Shown: in pieces, positions 55,191-64,000 of the stretch
Layout of the letters: every line of letters begins with the position of its first letter
Position numbering within the stretch: the first letter of the stretch is position 1
Assembly: GCF_007741535.1 (NCBI RefSeq)
Contig: NZ_CP036525.1
Coordinates: 8,308,001 to 8,372,000 of the forward strand
Direction: 5' to 3'
Source of the DNA: Rubripirellula lacrimiformis
GTDB lineage: Bacteria > Planctomycetota > Planctomycetia > Pirellulales > Pirellulaceae
Length of the DNA: 64,000 nt
Translations under genes and position numbers: made by a program
Notes under the pieces: generated by a model
What the model was told of the DNA's origin: nothing
Database searches by the model: none
The model's input: the letters and a program-made list of their open reading frames with translations, nothing else

Positions 55191-55294
55191 TTCCCAGCCC
55201 GGCTGGGTGATCCTGTAACCCGGTGACGAAACCATTCGCACCGGCATACGGTGAATCCAAGGACTGTCTTCACCTGACATGGTCGTCGTTTGAC

Positions 55295-56935
55295 ATGAAC
55301 CCTCTGATCTCGATTCTGCGCGCCGCTCACTGCCGCAGCACTCACCACTTCTTTGCGATCGACGCTTTGCCGATGGTGCAAACCGATGCCGGTCGCAGAC
55401 TGGTGCAAGTATTGCTTCGACATCACGACCGTTACCTAACGGGCGCGAAAGATCCGGACACGCGGTTTCGAGATTTCCAGAATCATGTGGTTCACGTCAC
55501 CGACGGCTACTGGGGCGGCGCACCGCGTGTAGCGCATGCTTGGTACGACCGTATGCAACGTTACCTGCGGACCAATCGCCCCGGCGATGCGGCACACGCA
55601 GCCGGCGTACTGAGCCACTACTTCACCGACCCAATGATGCCGCTGCACACCCAGCAGTGCGAGCGAGAAAAGGTGCTGCATCGGCCGATCGAATGGAGCG
55701 TGACGAAATCGTACGACGCGATTTTGAAGACTTGGCGTGACGACCAAATGCGCATCGTCTTTGATCTTTCTGATCGCGTCGGATGGTTGGGCGAAGCGAT
55801 TCTGCATGGGGCTCGCTACGCCAACCGATCTTACTTTCCGTTGCTGGACACCTACGATTTAGAACGTGGACGAGTCGATCCGCCGGCGGGTCTTAACTTG
55901 GTTGCCCGTCGATCGCTAGCCGAATTGTTCGGACTGGCGATCACCGGATGGGCGCGTGTGCTAGAACGGGCCGCAGGCGATGCCGAAGCGGCTACCGGAA
56001 AACCAATCGCCAGCGCATCGCTGACCGTCGGTGCAGCGCTGGCATCGATTCGCGTTCCGATGCGATGGTGGATTCGCCGGATCGAACATCGCAGGGAACA
56101 AGAATGTGTGACGCGATTGATCCGTGAGTTCCAACGCAGCGGTACCCTTCAAGAGAATCTGCCTGCCGAAGTCGACATCGTTCACCGCGTCGTCGCGGTC
56201 CATCGACACGAAATGTCGTGGCAACAACAGCGCCGCCGAGCACAACTGGCATCCCAGTCGACGGTGGTCGAAGTCCAAACACCGGCACCGCAGGCAGAGG
56301 ACCGACCAGCGACCGCAGAGGTGTCCGCAGGCGCAGCACCAGAAATCCAAGCGGTATCGCAATCGGATTCCGAGACCGGTTCCCCATCGTCCGCAGCAGA
56401 CGACCGCCCCGCCACGATCCCGTTCACCCGGCCGGTCACCGCCAACCCATTTGCGACGCCTGCCCATCCGATGCCACGGTGTCGATTGTCGCGTCCATCA
56501 CCGCTGGTCGACGCCCCATCGATCGGCCCCAAAACGGCACAGCGGTTCGCGTCGATTGACGTCGAAACCGTCGGACAATTTTTGGATCAATCGGCCGCCC
56601 AAATGGCGGAATCGCTGCTGACCTATTGGATCACCACCGACACCGTCACGCAGTGGCAGTGGCAGGCCAAACTGATGTGCGAGATTCCTGGTCTGTTGGC
56701 CCGTGACTGCCAACTATTGGCCGGTTCCCAGTACAATTCGGCGGCAACCGTCGCGGTCTGTGATCCCCACGCGTTGCATCAAGAAGTCTCTGCCTTCGCA
56801 GCCACGGCCAGCGGTCGACGATGTCTGCGTGGGGCCGAACCACCCCCATTGGCTGATGTCCAGCAATGGATCGACAATGCGGCGCGGGCGACGCAAGCGG
56901 CCATGGCCCCGTCAGCGATGCGGCGTGCTGCCTAG
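55295..56935 (+). CDS. zinc-PLC-like protein with C-terminal DUF4332 domain
   Basis: The 546-residue protein has an N-terminal alpha-helical domain rich in His and Asp: RAAHCRSTHHFFAIDALP, then RHHDRYLTGAKDPDTRFRDFQNHVVHVTDGYWGG, and later AAGVLSHYFTDPMMPLHT. The pattern of His and Asp residues resembles S1/P1 nuclease or bacterial zinc-dependent phospholipase C domains. A Pro/Ala/Gln-rich linker spans about residues 300-390. The C-terminal 150 residues look like DUF4332, with the helix-hairpin-helix motif SIGPKTAQRF. A possible GTG start at 55223 would add 24 residues; neither start has a strong ribosome-binding site. The end of the gene is duplicated over 22 bp. Activity is inferred. Confidence 0.7.
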   Translation: MNPLISILRAAHCRSTHHFFAIDALPMVQTDAGRRLVQVLLRHHDRYLTGAKDPDTRFRDFQNHVVHVTDGYWGGAPRVAHAWYDRMQRYLRTNRPGDAAHAAGVLSHYFTDPMMPLHTQQCEREKVLHRPIEWSVTKSYDAILKTWRDDQMRIVFDLSDRVGWLGEAILHGARYANRSYFPLLDTYDLERGRVDPPAGLNLVARRSLAELFGLAITGWARVLERAAGDAEAATGKPIASASLTVGAALASIRVPMRWWIRRIEHRREQECVTRLIREFQRSGTLQENLPAEVDIVHRVVAVHRHEMSWQQQRRRAQLASQSTVVEVQTPAPQAEDRPATAEVSAGAAPEIQAVSQSDSETGSPSSAADDRPATIPFTRPVTANPFATPAHPMPRCRLSRPSPLVDAPSIGPKTAQRFASIDVETVGQFLDQSAAQMAESLLTYWITTDTVTQWQWQAKLMCEIPGLLARDCQLLAGSQYNSAATVAVCDPHALHQEVSAFAATASGRRCLRGAEPPPLADVQQWIDNAARATQAAMAPSAMRRAA

Positions 56936-56963
56936 GCGAGCGAGACGTGCTGCCTAGGCGAGC
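56924..56963 (+). repeat. 22-bp direct duplication across a stop codon
   Basis: CGTGCTGCCTAGGCGAGC occurs at 56924 and again at 56946. The first copy includes the TAG stop (56933-56935) of the DUF4332 gene. Confidence 0.85.
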
Positions 56964-57167
56964 AATCTGGGGTAAGCTGCACACAGACAGTGATCGTGAT
57001 TGGCAACAATCCGGTCTGCCCCAACGATACCCGCAACGATGCTTGGGTCAAACCGATGACGCTGTCCATCGACGGCAATGGGGACATCGATCTTTTCGCT
57101 GTCGACCAACAGCTTCCCGCACCATATCTATTCGACCCCCATTCGTTTTCACCAGGATTGCGGACCG

Positions 57168-58412
57168 ATGCGAGCATTCGAAGCCACTCAACATTTCTTT
57201 GACGTCGCAGCTGAGCACCTGAATATCAGCGCCGAAATGCGAGAAGCCCTGCTGACGCCAAAGCGGGAGGTCCAAGTTCGTGTGACGATCGAGCGCGATA
57301 ACGGACGGCTGGCCAACTACGTCGGATTCCGTGTTCAACACGACAACCACCGCGGACCGATGAAGGGCGGACTGCGGTATCACCCCGATGTCGACTTGGA
57401 CGAAACTCGCGCGCTGGCCAGTCTGATGACCTGGAAGACCGCGGTCGTCGACTTGCCCTACGGTGGCGCCAAAGGCGGTATCGGCGTCGATCCGTCGGAG
57501 CTGTCGCCGCGCGAGATCGAAAGACTGACGCGAGTGTTCGTCGACCAAATTCACGATATCGTTGGTCCCGATACGGACATCCCAGCCCCGGACATGGGCA
57601 CCGACCACCGCGTGATGGCTTGGTTTCGAAACCAATGGGAAAAGTACCATGGTTTCAACCCAGCGGTGATCACGGGCAAACCGGTCGAAGAGTACGGTGC
57701 CAAGGGACGCGAAGAAGCGACCGGACGCGGGGTCGGGACGTTGACCGGCAAACTGTGCAAACGGCTCGGTTACAAGCCCGAAAAAACCAACATCGCAATC
57801 CAAGGTTTCGGAAACGTCGGGTCCCACGCAGCCAAGTTTCTAAGCGAGTCGCAGTTCCCGATCGTTGCGGTCAGCGACATTTCGGGGACCTACTATGACC
57901 CCAAGGGATTGAACGTTCCCAGCCTGTTGCATCACAAACTTGGGCATCCTCGCGGGTTGATGGAAGGCTACCATCAGTGCCAATGTTTACCGGTCAACGC
58001 GTTATTGGAACTCAATGACGTGCAAGTGTTGATCCCCGCCGCCCTGGGTGGCGTGATCACGGAAAAGAACGTGGGCAACATCAAAGCGTCCGTGATCATC
58101 GAAGCCGCCAACGGCCCGGTCCATCCGGCCGCCGATAAAGCGTTGTCCGATCGCGGCGTGACCGTCTTGCCGGATATCTTGGCAAACGCCGGCGGCGTGA
58201 CGGTCAGCTATTTTGAATGGGTCCAGAACCGTCAACATTACCGCTGGACACTGGATCGTGTGCGTCAAGAACTGGACCATACGATGAACCAAGCTTTCGA
58301 AAACGTTTGGCAAACCGCTCAGGAACGAAACGTTTCGCTGCGAACGGCTGCTTACATCATTGGAATTACCCGCGTTCGACGGTCGGCTGAATTGGCCGGC
58401 TTCGCTTCCTGA
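57168..58412 (+). CDS. Glu/Leu/Phe/Val-type dehydrogenase (glutamate dehydrogenase)
   Basis: The 414-residue enzyme interconverts glutamate and 2-oxoglutarate plus ammonia, or acts on a related amino acid. Family features: VGFRVQHDNHRGPMKGGLRYHPDV, the catalytic Lys in LPYGGAKGGIGVD, IPAPDMGTDHRVMAW, the Rossmann motif IAIQGFGNVGSHAAKFL, and EAANGPVHPAAD. Length fits the short hexameric GDHs (GudB/RocG type). The ATG at 57168 is at the family N-terminus; upstream frame to 57078 does not match. The stop is 13 bp before the DtxR-family gene, so the two form an operon, an uncommon pairing. Confidence 0.92.
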   Translation: MRAFEATQHFFDVAAEHLNISAEMREALLTPKREVQVRVTIERDNGRLANYVGFRVQHDNHRGPMKGGLRYHPDVDLDETRALASLMTWKTAVVDLPYGGAKGGIGVDPSELSPREIERLTRVFVDQIHDIVGPDTDIPAPDMGTDHRVMAWFRNQWEKYHGFNPAVITGKPVEEYGAKGREEATGRGVGTLTGKLCKRLGYKPEKTNIAIQGFGNVGSHAAKFLSESQFPIVAVSDISGTYYDPKGLNVPSLLHHKLGHPRGLMEGYHQCQCLPVNALLELNDVQVLIPAALGGVITEKNVGNIKASVIIEAANGPVHPAADKALSDRGVTVLPDILANAGGVTVSYFEWVQNRQHYRWTLDRVRQELDHTMNQAFENVWQTAQERNVSLRTAAYIIGITRVRRSAELAGFAS

Positions 58413-58425
58413 GGCCCGATCGGCG

Positions 58426-59124
58426 ATGCCCAGCCTGACCACCGAAAACTACATCAAAGCCATCTACCAATTGGATGGTGAATGGAACCTGCCGGCCAAG
58501 CAATCATCCGATGGTGATGCCTCGGTGCGGCAGGCGGTTGCCACTGGCGCGATCGCCAATCAGTTGTCCGTATCCCCGGGCAGCGTGACGGCCATGCTGA
58601 AAACGCTGCGCGACGCCGACCTGGTCGAATACGCTCCCTACGAAGGGGTGCGATTGACCGCTAGCGGCCAACGGTTGGCCCTCCGCGTGCTCCGACGCCA
58701 CCGTCTGATCGAACTGTTTCTGTCCCAAACGCTGGACATGCCTTGGGACGAAGTTCACGAGGAAGCCGAACACATGGAACACGCCGTCAGCGACCGATTG
58801 GTGGATCGGATCGACGCGTTCCTGGGGTATCCCGGCAGCGATCCGCATGGCGATCCGATCCCGCGCAGCGATGGTTCGTTGGACACCGGTCGCGGGACAA
58901 CCCTGACCGCCTGGCCGGCCGGCCAAACGTTCCGGCTGGTCCGCGTGCTGGATCAATCGAGCGACTTTCTGCGATTCCTGACCGCATCCGGGTTGGAACT
59001 TTCCGCGGTCGGGAAGATCATCGATCACGAACCGCATGCGGCGACGACCACGGTGATCATCGGTGATCAAACCACCGTCCTTAGCGAACATGTTGCCGAC
59101 AAACTGATCGTCGTGAACCACTAG
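58426..59124 (+). CDS. DtxR/MntR-family metal-dependent regulator
   Basis: The 232-residue protein starts LTTENYIKAIYQLD, the typical N-terminus of DtxR/MntR winged-helix domains, with the recognition part AIANQLSVSPGSVTAMLKTLRDADLVEYAPYEGVRLT. The dimerisation domain has EEAEHMEHAVSDRLVDRIDAFL with metal-binding His and Glu residues, and the C-terminal part is an SH3-like FeoA domain. An insertion (EWNLPAKQSSDGDASVRQ) lengthens the loop before the recognition helix. Members repress iron or manganese uptake genes when the metal is bound; the metal cannot be decided by eye. TGAGG precedes the ATG. The gene is co-transcribed with glutamate dehydrogenase. Confidence 0.92.
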   Translation: MPSLTTENYIKAIYQLDGEWNLPAKQSSDGDASVRQAVATGAIANQLSVSPGSVTAMLKTLRDADLVEYAPYEGVRLTASGQRLALRVLRRHRLIELFLSQTLDMPWDEVHEEAEHMEHAVSDRLVDRIDAFLGYPGSDPHGDPIPRSDGSLDTGRGTTLTAWPAGQTFRLVRVLDQSSDFLRFLTASGLELSAVGKIIDHEPHAATTTVIIGDQTTVLSEHVADKLIVVNH

Positions 59125-59187
59125 CAATCAGATCACGGCCGACGGCCGGCGAAATAACAGATCAGCCGGTGCGATCACGCGCATCGA

Positions 59188-59568
59188 TCATTGGGTCTTT
59201 TCGCGTGGTTTGATCAGGCAATGAAACCCGACGCAGGGATCTTCGCTGACGCGTTCCGATTCGGCACTCTGCAGAATCTCTTGCACTTGCTGCAGCCGCT
59301 CGGGAGACAATGCCGCGGAAATCACTCGTTGGTTGCCGTCCGGGCCCATCGCCACGGTCGTGATCACAGCAACCGTATCATCATGCTGTAGCGCCCGGAT
59401 GATGTGCTGACCAACCTGTTCCTCGGCATTGCGGATCGTGGTCACGAATTGAGCAATCTGTTCCTTGTCGACTTGGTTGGTGACCTGGTCCGTGGGCACC
59501 GGCGTGGACGCAGGCGTGGACGGCAAAGGAGTCGCAGGCGTCAGGGGTTCATCGGGATTCTGCGTCAT
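59188..59568 (-). CDS. unknown small acidic protein
   Basis: The 126-residue product has a Pro/Thr-rich N-terminus (TPATPLPSTPASTPVPT) followed by a structured part: VDKEQIAQFVTTIRNAEEQVGQHIIRALQHDDTVAV and VISAALSPERLQQVQEILQSAESE, then a short tail with Cys in DPCVGFHCLIK. No signal peptide or membrane segment is seen. I do not recognise a family; the C-terminal Cys pair could bind metal or be structural. The ATG at 59568 has AGAGACC upstream. It lies on the strand opposite to the DtxR gene and follows the large secreted protein gene. Confidence 0.6.
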   Translation of the reverse strand: MTQNPDEPLTPATPLPSTPASTPVPTDQVTNQVDKEQIAQFVTTIRNAEEQVGQHIIRALQHDDTVAVITTVAMGPDGNQRVISAALSPERLQQVQEILQSAESERVSEDPCVGFHCLIKPREKTQ

Positions 59569-59793
59569 GATCGGTCTCTGGACAGCATGGAATAGTGGTC
59601 CATCAAAGTGAGTCTGACGAACGCGTTCTCACGATTGTAGCGGCAGCGGCGAAAACGCACAGCGAAGCAGTCAACCGAAGCCCCACTGCGTCCACCATTT
59701 CAACGCGATGCCGGGCCGTCAGTCCGGCGAACCGAACGATCGGCTGGTCAGACCAACGCGTGATCCGACCAGCGGCCACCGCAAAACCGACGC

Positions 59794-62700
59794 CTAAACG
59801 ATGCGCCACTTCCCAACGGTACCTTCGATCAGGTTGACGTAGTACAAGGAACCATCGGGCCCCTGTTGAATGTCCGTGACGTACTGGGCACCGGTGGTGA
59901 ACACGTTGATGTCCACCAGTTCGCCGTTGGGCCCCACGTCGGCATGTCGGACAACGCCACGGTACAAGTCGTTGTAGAAAAGGTCGCCTTCGTATTGGAT
60001 TCCCAAATCCAGATTCGTCACGATGTCGCCCAGCACGACGGCATCGGATCCGCCCTGGTGCTGCAACGCGATCTGCGCGGGTGTCGCCGTCACGTTTTGA
60101 TAGAACGTGCCAGCCTGGGCCAGATCGCGGTATCCAGGTGTGCGGCTGTTGTACCCTTGGGCGCCCTCGTAGAAAGGCCATCCAAAGTTAGCACCCGCAC
60201 CGCCGGTGTTGATTTCTTCGTAACTGCCCAACCCGGTCTCGCCGATGTACAGCCGGTCGGAATTCGGATCAATGGTCAGACGCCACGGGTTTCGCAATCC
60301 CAACTGATAGACCTTCGATGCATTGGCATTTGCGTCCCCCGTGTAGAACGGGTTGTCGCTTAGCCCTTGGCCGGTTGCCGGGTCAATCCGCAAGACTTTG
60401 CCCGACAGACTGTTGACGTCCTGAACACGCAGGGCCCGCACATCCGTCCGACTGAAACTGGCACCGTCACCGATCGAAACGAACAGGTTTCCATCGGCTG
60501 CAAACGCCAAACTTCCGACGGTGTGGGACCGACTGTCGCTGTTGATAAAGTCCTGAACGAACTGGCCGTTCTGGACACCACTTTGTGGTTCACCAAGGCT
60601 GTCGGTGCTGTCCACGAATGCGTTGATGTTGCTCCAGTTGCTGTTCTTGCCCAGCAGGATCACTTCGCTGCCAGAGACCACCGAAGTGAATCCGCTAGAT
60701 GCGTCCAAGGTGAACCGCGATAGTCGGCCCGCTCGGTTGCCCCGTCCATCCGGTCCGGCATAAGAGTTGCCAACGTAATTGTTGACCTCTGGTGGATCGT
60801 AGGTGTACAGCAGATAGATATAGCCGTTGGATTGGAAATCAGGATCCAACGCAAAATCGACCAAGCCACGATCTTGCAAATCGTTGACCATGAACGAGAT
60901 ATCCAGAACCGTGCTGGCGCTGGTGCTGCCATCGCGGGCCACCTTGATCACGCCACCCTTTTCGCCGACGTACATGTTGCGTCCGTCGGGCGACCAGGCC
61001 ACGGCCAACGGTTGGGTCAGTCCGGTGATCAAGTTCTGTTCAACCACCGTTCCCGATGGGTTCACCGGTGGGTCACCAATGGGTTGGTCCAGTGTCAGGT
61101 TCCAAGATCCCACACGGTGATAGTTGGGACGATTGAAGTTCCCCGCAGTGAATCCGGCGTAGGCCTGGTTGCCGACGATACCGGCGATATCGATCTGGGT
61201 CTTCAAGACTGCAAAGACAGGCTTTTCATCGGTCTCGGAAATGAACACGGCCAGAGTGTTGGTTTCGCCGTTGTATTCAACCCACGCATGATACTGCGTG
61301 TTGTTGTTCAGGTTGAATGGCGAACTGGTTTGCAACACCGCGTTGGCATACTGGCCGTTGACCACCACGGCGACCGAGTCGCCCGCGATGTCCCAGGAAT
61401 TTTGGCTGGTATCAAATTCGATGGCGATGCTTTGACCGATCGTGTCGTAGCCCAGGTAACCACCATTGCGGCCCAATGCGTCCGCACCGGCACCCGAGTT
61501 CTGCAGCAGGAATGTCATTCCGTCGGCGCCGCCACTACCGCTGCCGCCACCGATCTGAAAACTGAACGATGACTGGAAGGATGTGTTTTCGTTGAATGAA
61601 ATGGGATCGTTATAGAAAGCCGATCCAGCCTGTTGGACACCGGTGCTAGTCAGTTGCAACTGACCGTCGACCACGGATGCCGATCCATTCAGATTCAAGC
61701 CTGCGGCCGAACCAAAGGAATCGTATCGCGGCAATCCGGAATCATCATCCAGCACGGTGACAATCGATGTGCGCGGAGCCAACAGATCGGCTCCGATTGA
61801 ATTGTCGATATGGACGGTGAAGGTTTCCGTCGCTTCGGAAACACCATCGTTTAGAATATTAACGGTGAAACTTTTGGATGTTTCGCCATCCCCAAAGAAC
61901 AGGCGGCCACTGTTCCCTTGAAAATCCTGGCCATCGACCGCGGTGTTCCCCGACGTAAAGAAGTCGATCGACGCGCTGCCGTCACTGCCACCGATGCGGC
62001 GAACTTCCAACGTGATGGCGCCCTGACCTTCGACGGTCGTGATCTGGCTAGTCACCAAGGAAAAACTGCCCGCGTCACCACCATTTCCGGGGTCATTGGT
62101 GGCAAGGTATTGGAAGTATCCGTTGGTGTGCAGAGTGTCGCTTTGCCGGAACCCGGGCACGATGCCATCCGATTCCAACCAAGTTCCAGTCGAATAAGTG
62201 GTCGCGGCTTCGGTTTGGTAAGTTTGGCCATCGATGCGTAGGAAGTCGACCGTCAAGTTGCGGTCAAACCCACCTTCGACATACTCGTCGTTGGTAAACT
62301 CTACTCGCACGCGATCGGCCGTCAAAGTCCCATCGCTTTCGAACGAAAAGATTTGGCCGGCCGTCGAAATGTTGTCGTACGTCGCCACCACGCTGCCATC
62401 GATCAATACCCGTGCCGACTCGGTACCGGTTTGGCCACGCAAACTGATTTCGACGTTGGAACCGTTTCCGCCGCCAGTCGATGCGAACTGAAAATAGCCG
62501 TTGGAATGCAAGTATTCCGATTGTAGATTTCCGTCGGTGATTCCCACCCCGTCGACATAGACACCGCTTGCGAAGACAGATGAATCTTCGCTCTGGTAGG
62601 TCACGCCATCGACCACGATCCGATCCACCCGCAGGTTTCGATCGATGCCCTGCGATGGGTCGTAAAGATCGTTCACAAAGTTGATACGAATGTCTTCGAT

Positions 62701-63564
62701 GGCCACGTTTTGGTCGTCGACCGAATAGCTGTACAACCGATCGGCTTCCGCATCGGTTCCCAACACAAACCAGGTGTCGACGATTTGGCCGTTGATCTCC
62801 AGTTCCATCAACTCGTTGCCGGTCGATCCACCGGCAAAGATTTCGATCCCAAGGTGCCCGTCAAAGGCACCCAGTTTTGACGCCGACAACAGCCCCATCG
62901 AATCGATCTGGCCAATGCGATACTCCAGATCCCAGTCGGCATGATGTTGGTCGTTGGCGGTTCCCGTTCGATCACTTGACGCTGCCACATCGACGCCGGC
63001 CATCGATGCCAGCCGATTCAGAAATCGAACTCCATCGGTTCCAGCAGCCAAGTCACAACCGTAGATCAACAGGTCCGCATCGGGCGACATCGCCTGTTGC
63101 CACTGGGTGATTTGCGATCGATACACATCCAGGTTCGCGTCCGAAATCACCTGGTCACCTAGCAGCAGGGCACCTTCGGTGGCATGGCAAAGCAGGTGAA
63201 CCGAGTCCAGGTTCTGATGATTGCGAAGGACCTCAGTGATCTGTTGGATTCCACCCTGAGTCGAATCAATCATCATGATTTCGGCACCGGCAGGCACAGC
63301 GGATAGAAGCGCCGCAGCGTCATCCACCCCGCCATCAATGATCACCAAGTCGGTGGTGGTGACGGCGACGCTATGGGTAGTCGTCACCGCGGGGGCAGTG
63401 GCCTGGACCACCGCGACACCGGCGTCGCCCGCCAGCATCAACCGCGGCTCCAGTTCGCAGGTCAGCCATCGCCGCGAACGCTTGGAGTTCTGCGAACGCG
63501 TCGAGTTTTTCGATCGCTTGGAGGCGGAAGCGGAAGTTCGACGAGTGAAAAGTCGCAGAGACAT
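59794..63564 (-). CDS. secreted LEPR-motif protein with CBM, lectin and sugar dehydrogenase domains
   Basis: The product of about 1256 residues has several recognisable parts in order. Residues about 36-45 hold CELEPRLMLA, the planctomycete LEPR-type export motif. DUF4347 follows (about 65-215, LVIIDGGVDDAAALLSAVPAGA and HATEGALLLGD). Two copies of a CBM60/CBM36-like xylan-binding module come next (about 250-490, each with DRNL-x-VD and DGQTYQTE or DGVTYQSE). Then a Calx-beta domain (VEGQGAITLEVRR ... ETFTVHID), a bacterial L-type lectin domain (GLNLNGSASVVDGQLQL, IAIEFDTSQNSWD), and a C-terminal glucose/sorbosone dehydrogenase propeller (LAVAWSPDGRNMYVGEKGGV ... LGLRNPWRLTIDP). The ATG at 63564 fits the short basic N-terminus; the frame is open upstream. 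Confidence 0.9.
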   Translation of the reverse strand: MSLRLFTRRTSASASKRSKNSTRSQNSKRSRRWLTCELEPRLMLAGDAGVAVVQATAPAVTTTHSVAVTTTDLVIIDGGVDDAAALLSAVPAGAEIMMIDSTQGGIQQITEVLRNHQNLDSVHLLCHATEGALLLGDQVISDANLDVYRSQITQWQQAMSPDADLLIYGCDLAAGTDGVRFLNRLASMAGVDVAASSDRTGTANDQHHADWDLEYRIGQIDSMGLLSASKLGAFDGHLGIEIFAGGSTGNELMELEINGQIVDTWFVLGTDAEADRLYSYSVDDQNVAIEDIRINFVNDLYDPSQGIDRNLRVDRIVVDGVTYQSEDSSVFASGVYVDGVGITDGNLQSEYLHSNGYFQFASTGGGNGSNVEISLRGQTGTESARVLIDGSVVATYDNISTAGQIFSFESDGTLTADRVRVEFTNDEYVEGGFDRNLTVDFLRIDGQTYQTEAATTYSTGTWLESDGIVPGFRQSDTLHTNGYFQYLATNDPGNGGDAGSFSLVTSQITTVEGQGAITLEVRRIGGSDGSASIDFFTSGNTAVDGQDFQGNSGRLFFGDGETSKSFTVNILNDGVSEATETFTVHIDNSIGADLLAPRTSIVTVLDDDSGLPRYDSFGSAAGLNLNGSASVVDGQLQLTSTGVQQAGSAFYNDPISFNENTSFQSSFSFQIGGGSGSGGADGMTFLLQNSGAGADALGRNGGYLGYDTIGQSIAIEFDTSQNSWDIAGDSVAVVVNGQYANAVLQTSSPFNLNNNTQYHAWVEYNGETNTLAVFISETDEKPVFAVLKTQIDIAGIVGNQAYAGFTAGNFNRPNYHRVGSWNLTLDQPIGDPPVNPSGTVVEQNLITGLTQPLAVAWSPDGRNMYVGEKGGVIKVARDGSTSASTVLDISFMVNDLQDRGLVDFALDPDFQSNGYIYLLYTYDPPEVNNYVGNSYAGPDGRGNRAGRLSRFTLDASSGFTSVVSGSEVILLGKNSNWSNINAFVDSTDSLGEPQSGVQNGQFVQDFINSDSRSHTVGSLAFAADGNLFVSIGDGASFSRTDVRALRVQDVNSLSGKVLRIDPATGQGLSDNPFYTGDANANASKVYQLGLRNPWRLTIDPNSDRLYIGETGLGSYEEINTGGAGANFGWPFYEGAQGYNSRTPGYRDLAQAGTFYQNVTATPAQIALQHQGGSDAVVLGDIVTNLDLGIQYEGDLFYNDLYRGVVRHADVGPNGELVDINVFTTGAQYVTDIQQGPDGSLYYVNLIEGTVGKWRIV

Positions 63565-64000
63565 GGGTCGAATCCAGACAGCTAGCTGACAGGGTGAATA
63601 CATCAGAATCGACGACACAGTGTACTTTGCGATTTCAGACGGGCAAATTTGGTGGATCAAGAACACCGGCAATCCAGCACGCCCGCTCTGATTGTCCGGA
63701 TCGCAACGGTTCTGCGGAAAGGCAAATCGGCCCGCCATCGCGTGCCAAGCGCCGGCGGCACCTGGGACACCAACCCAAGGTTCATCCGCGGGGGCAAAAA
63801 TCCATTCGAAAACGGCCGCGAGTGTTGCTGATTGCCCCTTCGATAGGCCCCGGGTCTCGGTCAGTTCCCGCCATCCCTGAACGAGCGGCCGAAACGGCCC
63901 AGTCCGAAGAATCGGTACCGAACACTTTTTTCGCGGACCCTTTCTAGCTTTTCCGCCCGCCCGGCCATCCAGAATGTACTACGGGGATGAACGCTACGTT
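63565..64000. other. right-end spacer, possible gene start at 63974
   Basis: No gene is supported in most of this region; an open frame at 63594-63947 is basic and repetitive and I reject it. An ATG at 63974 (reading MYYGDERYV to the window end) could open a plus-strand gene that continues outside; nine codons are too few to judge. Confidence 0.4.

Noticed and set aside
63594-63947. Plus-strand frame of 117 codons near the right end
   Set aside because: Very basic, Pro/Arg-rich, no recognisable start region; looks like a chance frame in GC-rich DNA.

Overview
The window looks like a chromosomal segment of a planctomycete of the Pirellulaceae (Rhodopirellula-like) type. This rests on family content, not on a database search: a DUF1559 prepilin-like C-terminus at the left edge, a PVC-type membrane-bound dehydrogenase fused to a cytochrome c domain, a secreted sulfatase, large planctomycete alpha/beta hydrolases, a LEPR-motif secreted multidomain protein, a BlaI/BlaR1-like pair, a TIGR03032 protein and many conserved unknowns. 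Genes are mostly monocistronic or in pairs, on both strands. I see no rRNA, tRNA, CRISPR array, insertion sequence or prophage.

Layout. 1-4.6 kb: DUF1559 end, TIGR03032 protein, a secreted YHS-like metal-binding protein, a CYTH protein with an anchored propeller-like protein, and a TlpA-type thioredoxin. 4.7-9.6 kb: ribBA, an esterase, ilvB, crcB. 9.7-14.1 kb: a Ycf48-like/CBM9-like secreted protein and a sulfatase. 14.2-19.2 kb: a BlaI repressor and a giant BlaR1-like M56 protein with internally duplicated C-terminal domains, behind a dyad operator. 19.3-20.2 kb: a non-coding tandem array of about 277-bp hairpin-rich units. 20.3-27.9 kb: a small lipoprotein, nagB-nagA, a large esterase, the PVC dehydrogenase. 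27.9-35.3 kb: GAF-domain PEP phosphotransferase (ptsP), pyruvate kinase, a 114-bp minisatellite, ftsH. 35.7-41.6 kb: dxr-rseP, a YeiH-type exporter with a small partner, a rhodanese. 41.7-44.6 kb: hisG and hisE, with hisH divergent, plus a coupled unknown gene. 44.9-49.4 kb: CAP-like protein, an outer-surface unknown, malic enzyme, DUF6580 protein, an unknown. 49.7-59.6 kb: CvpA-like protein, radical SAM protein, MscS channel, three planctomycete unknowns including a PLC-like/DUF4332 protein, glutamate dehydrogenase with a DtxR/MntR regulator. 59.8-63.6 kb: a 1256-residue secreted lectin/CBM/sugar-dehydrogenase protein.

Metabolically the window combines housekeeping (riboflavin, branched-chain amino acids, histidine, isoprenoids, pyruvate node, FtsH and RseP proteolysis) with genes suited to scavenging polysaccharides and amino sugars (sulfatase, esterases, PVC dehydrogenase, nagBA, carbohydrate-binding modules).

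The most unusual content is repeat DNA: the 277-bp structured array, the 114-bp minisatellite with a covarying stem, a dispersed hairpin element directly behind two stop codons, REP-like palindromes, and at least six independent tandem duplications with the same 15-bp period in unrelated genes and spacers. I see no clearly new defence or biosynthetic system; these repeats and the giant duplicated BlaR1-like protein are the best candidates for something undescribed. Start codons were chosen by eye from ribosome-binding sites and signal peptides; several are uncertain and marked as such.
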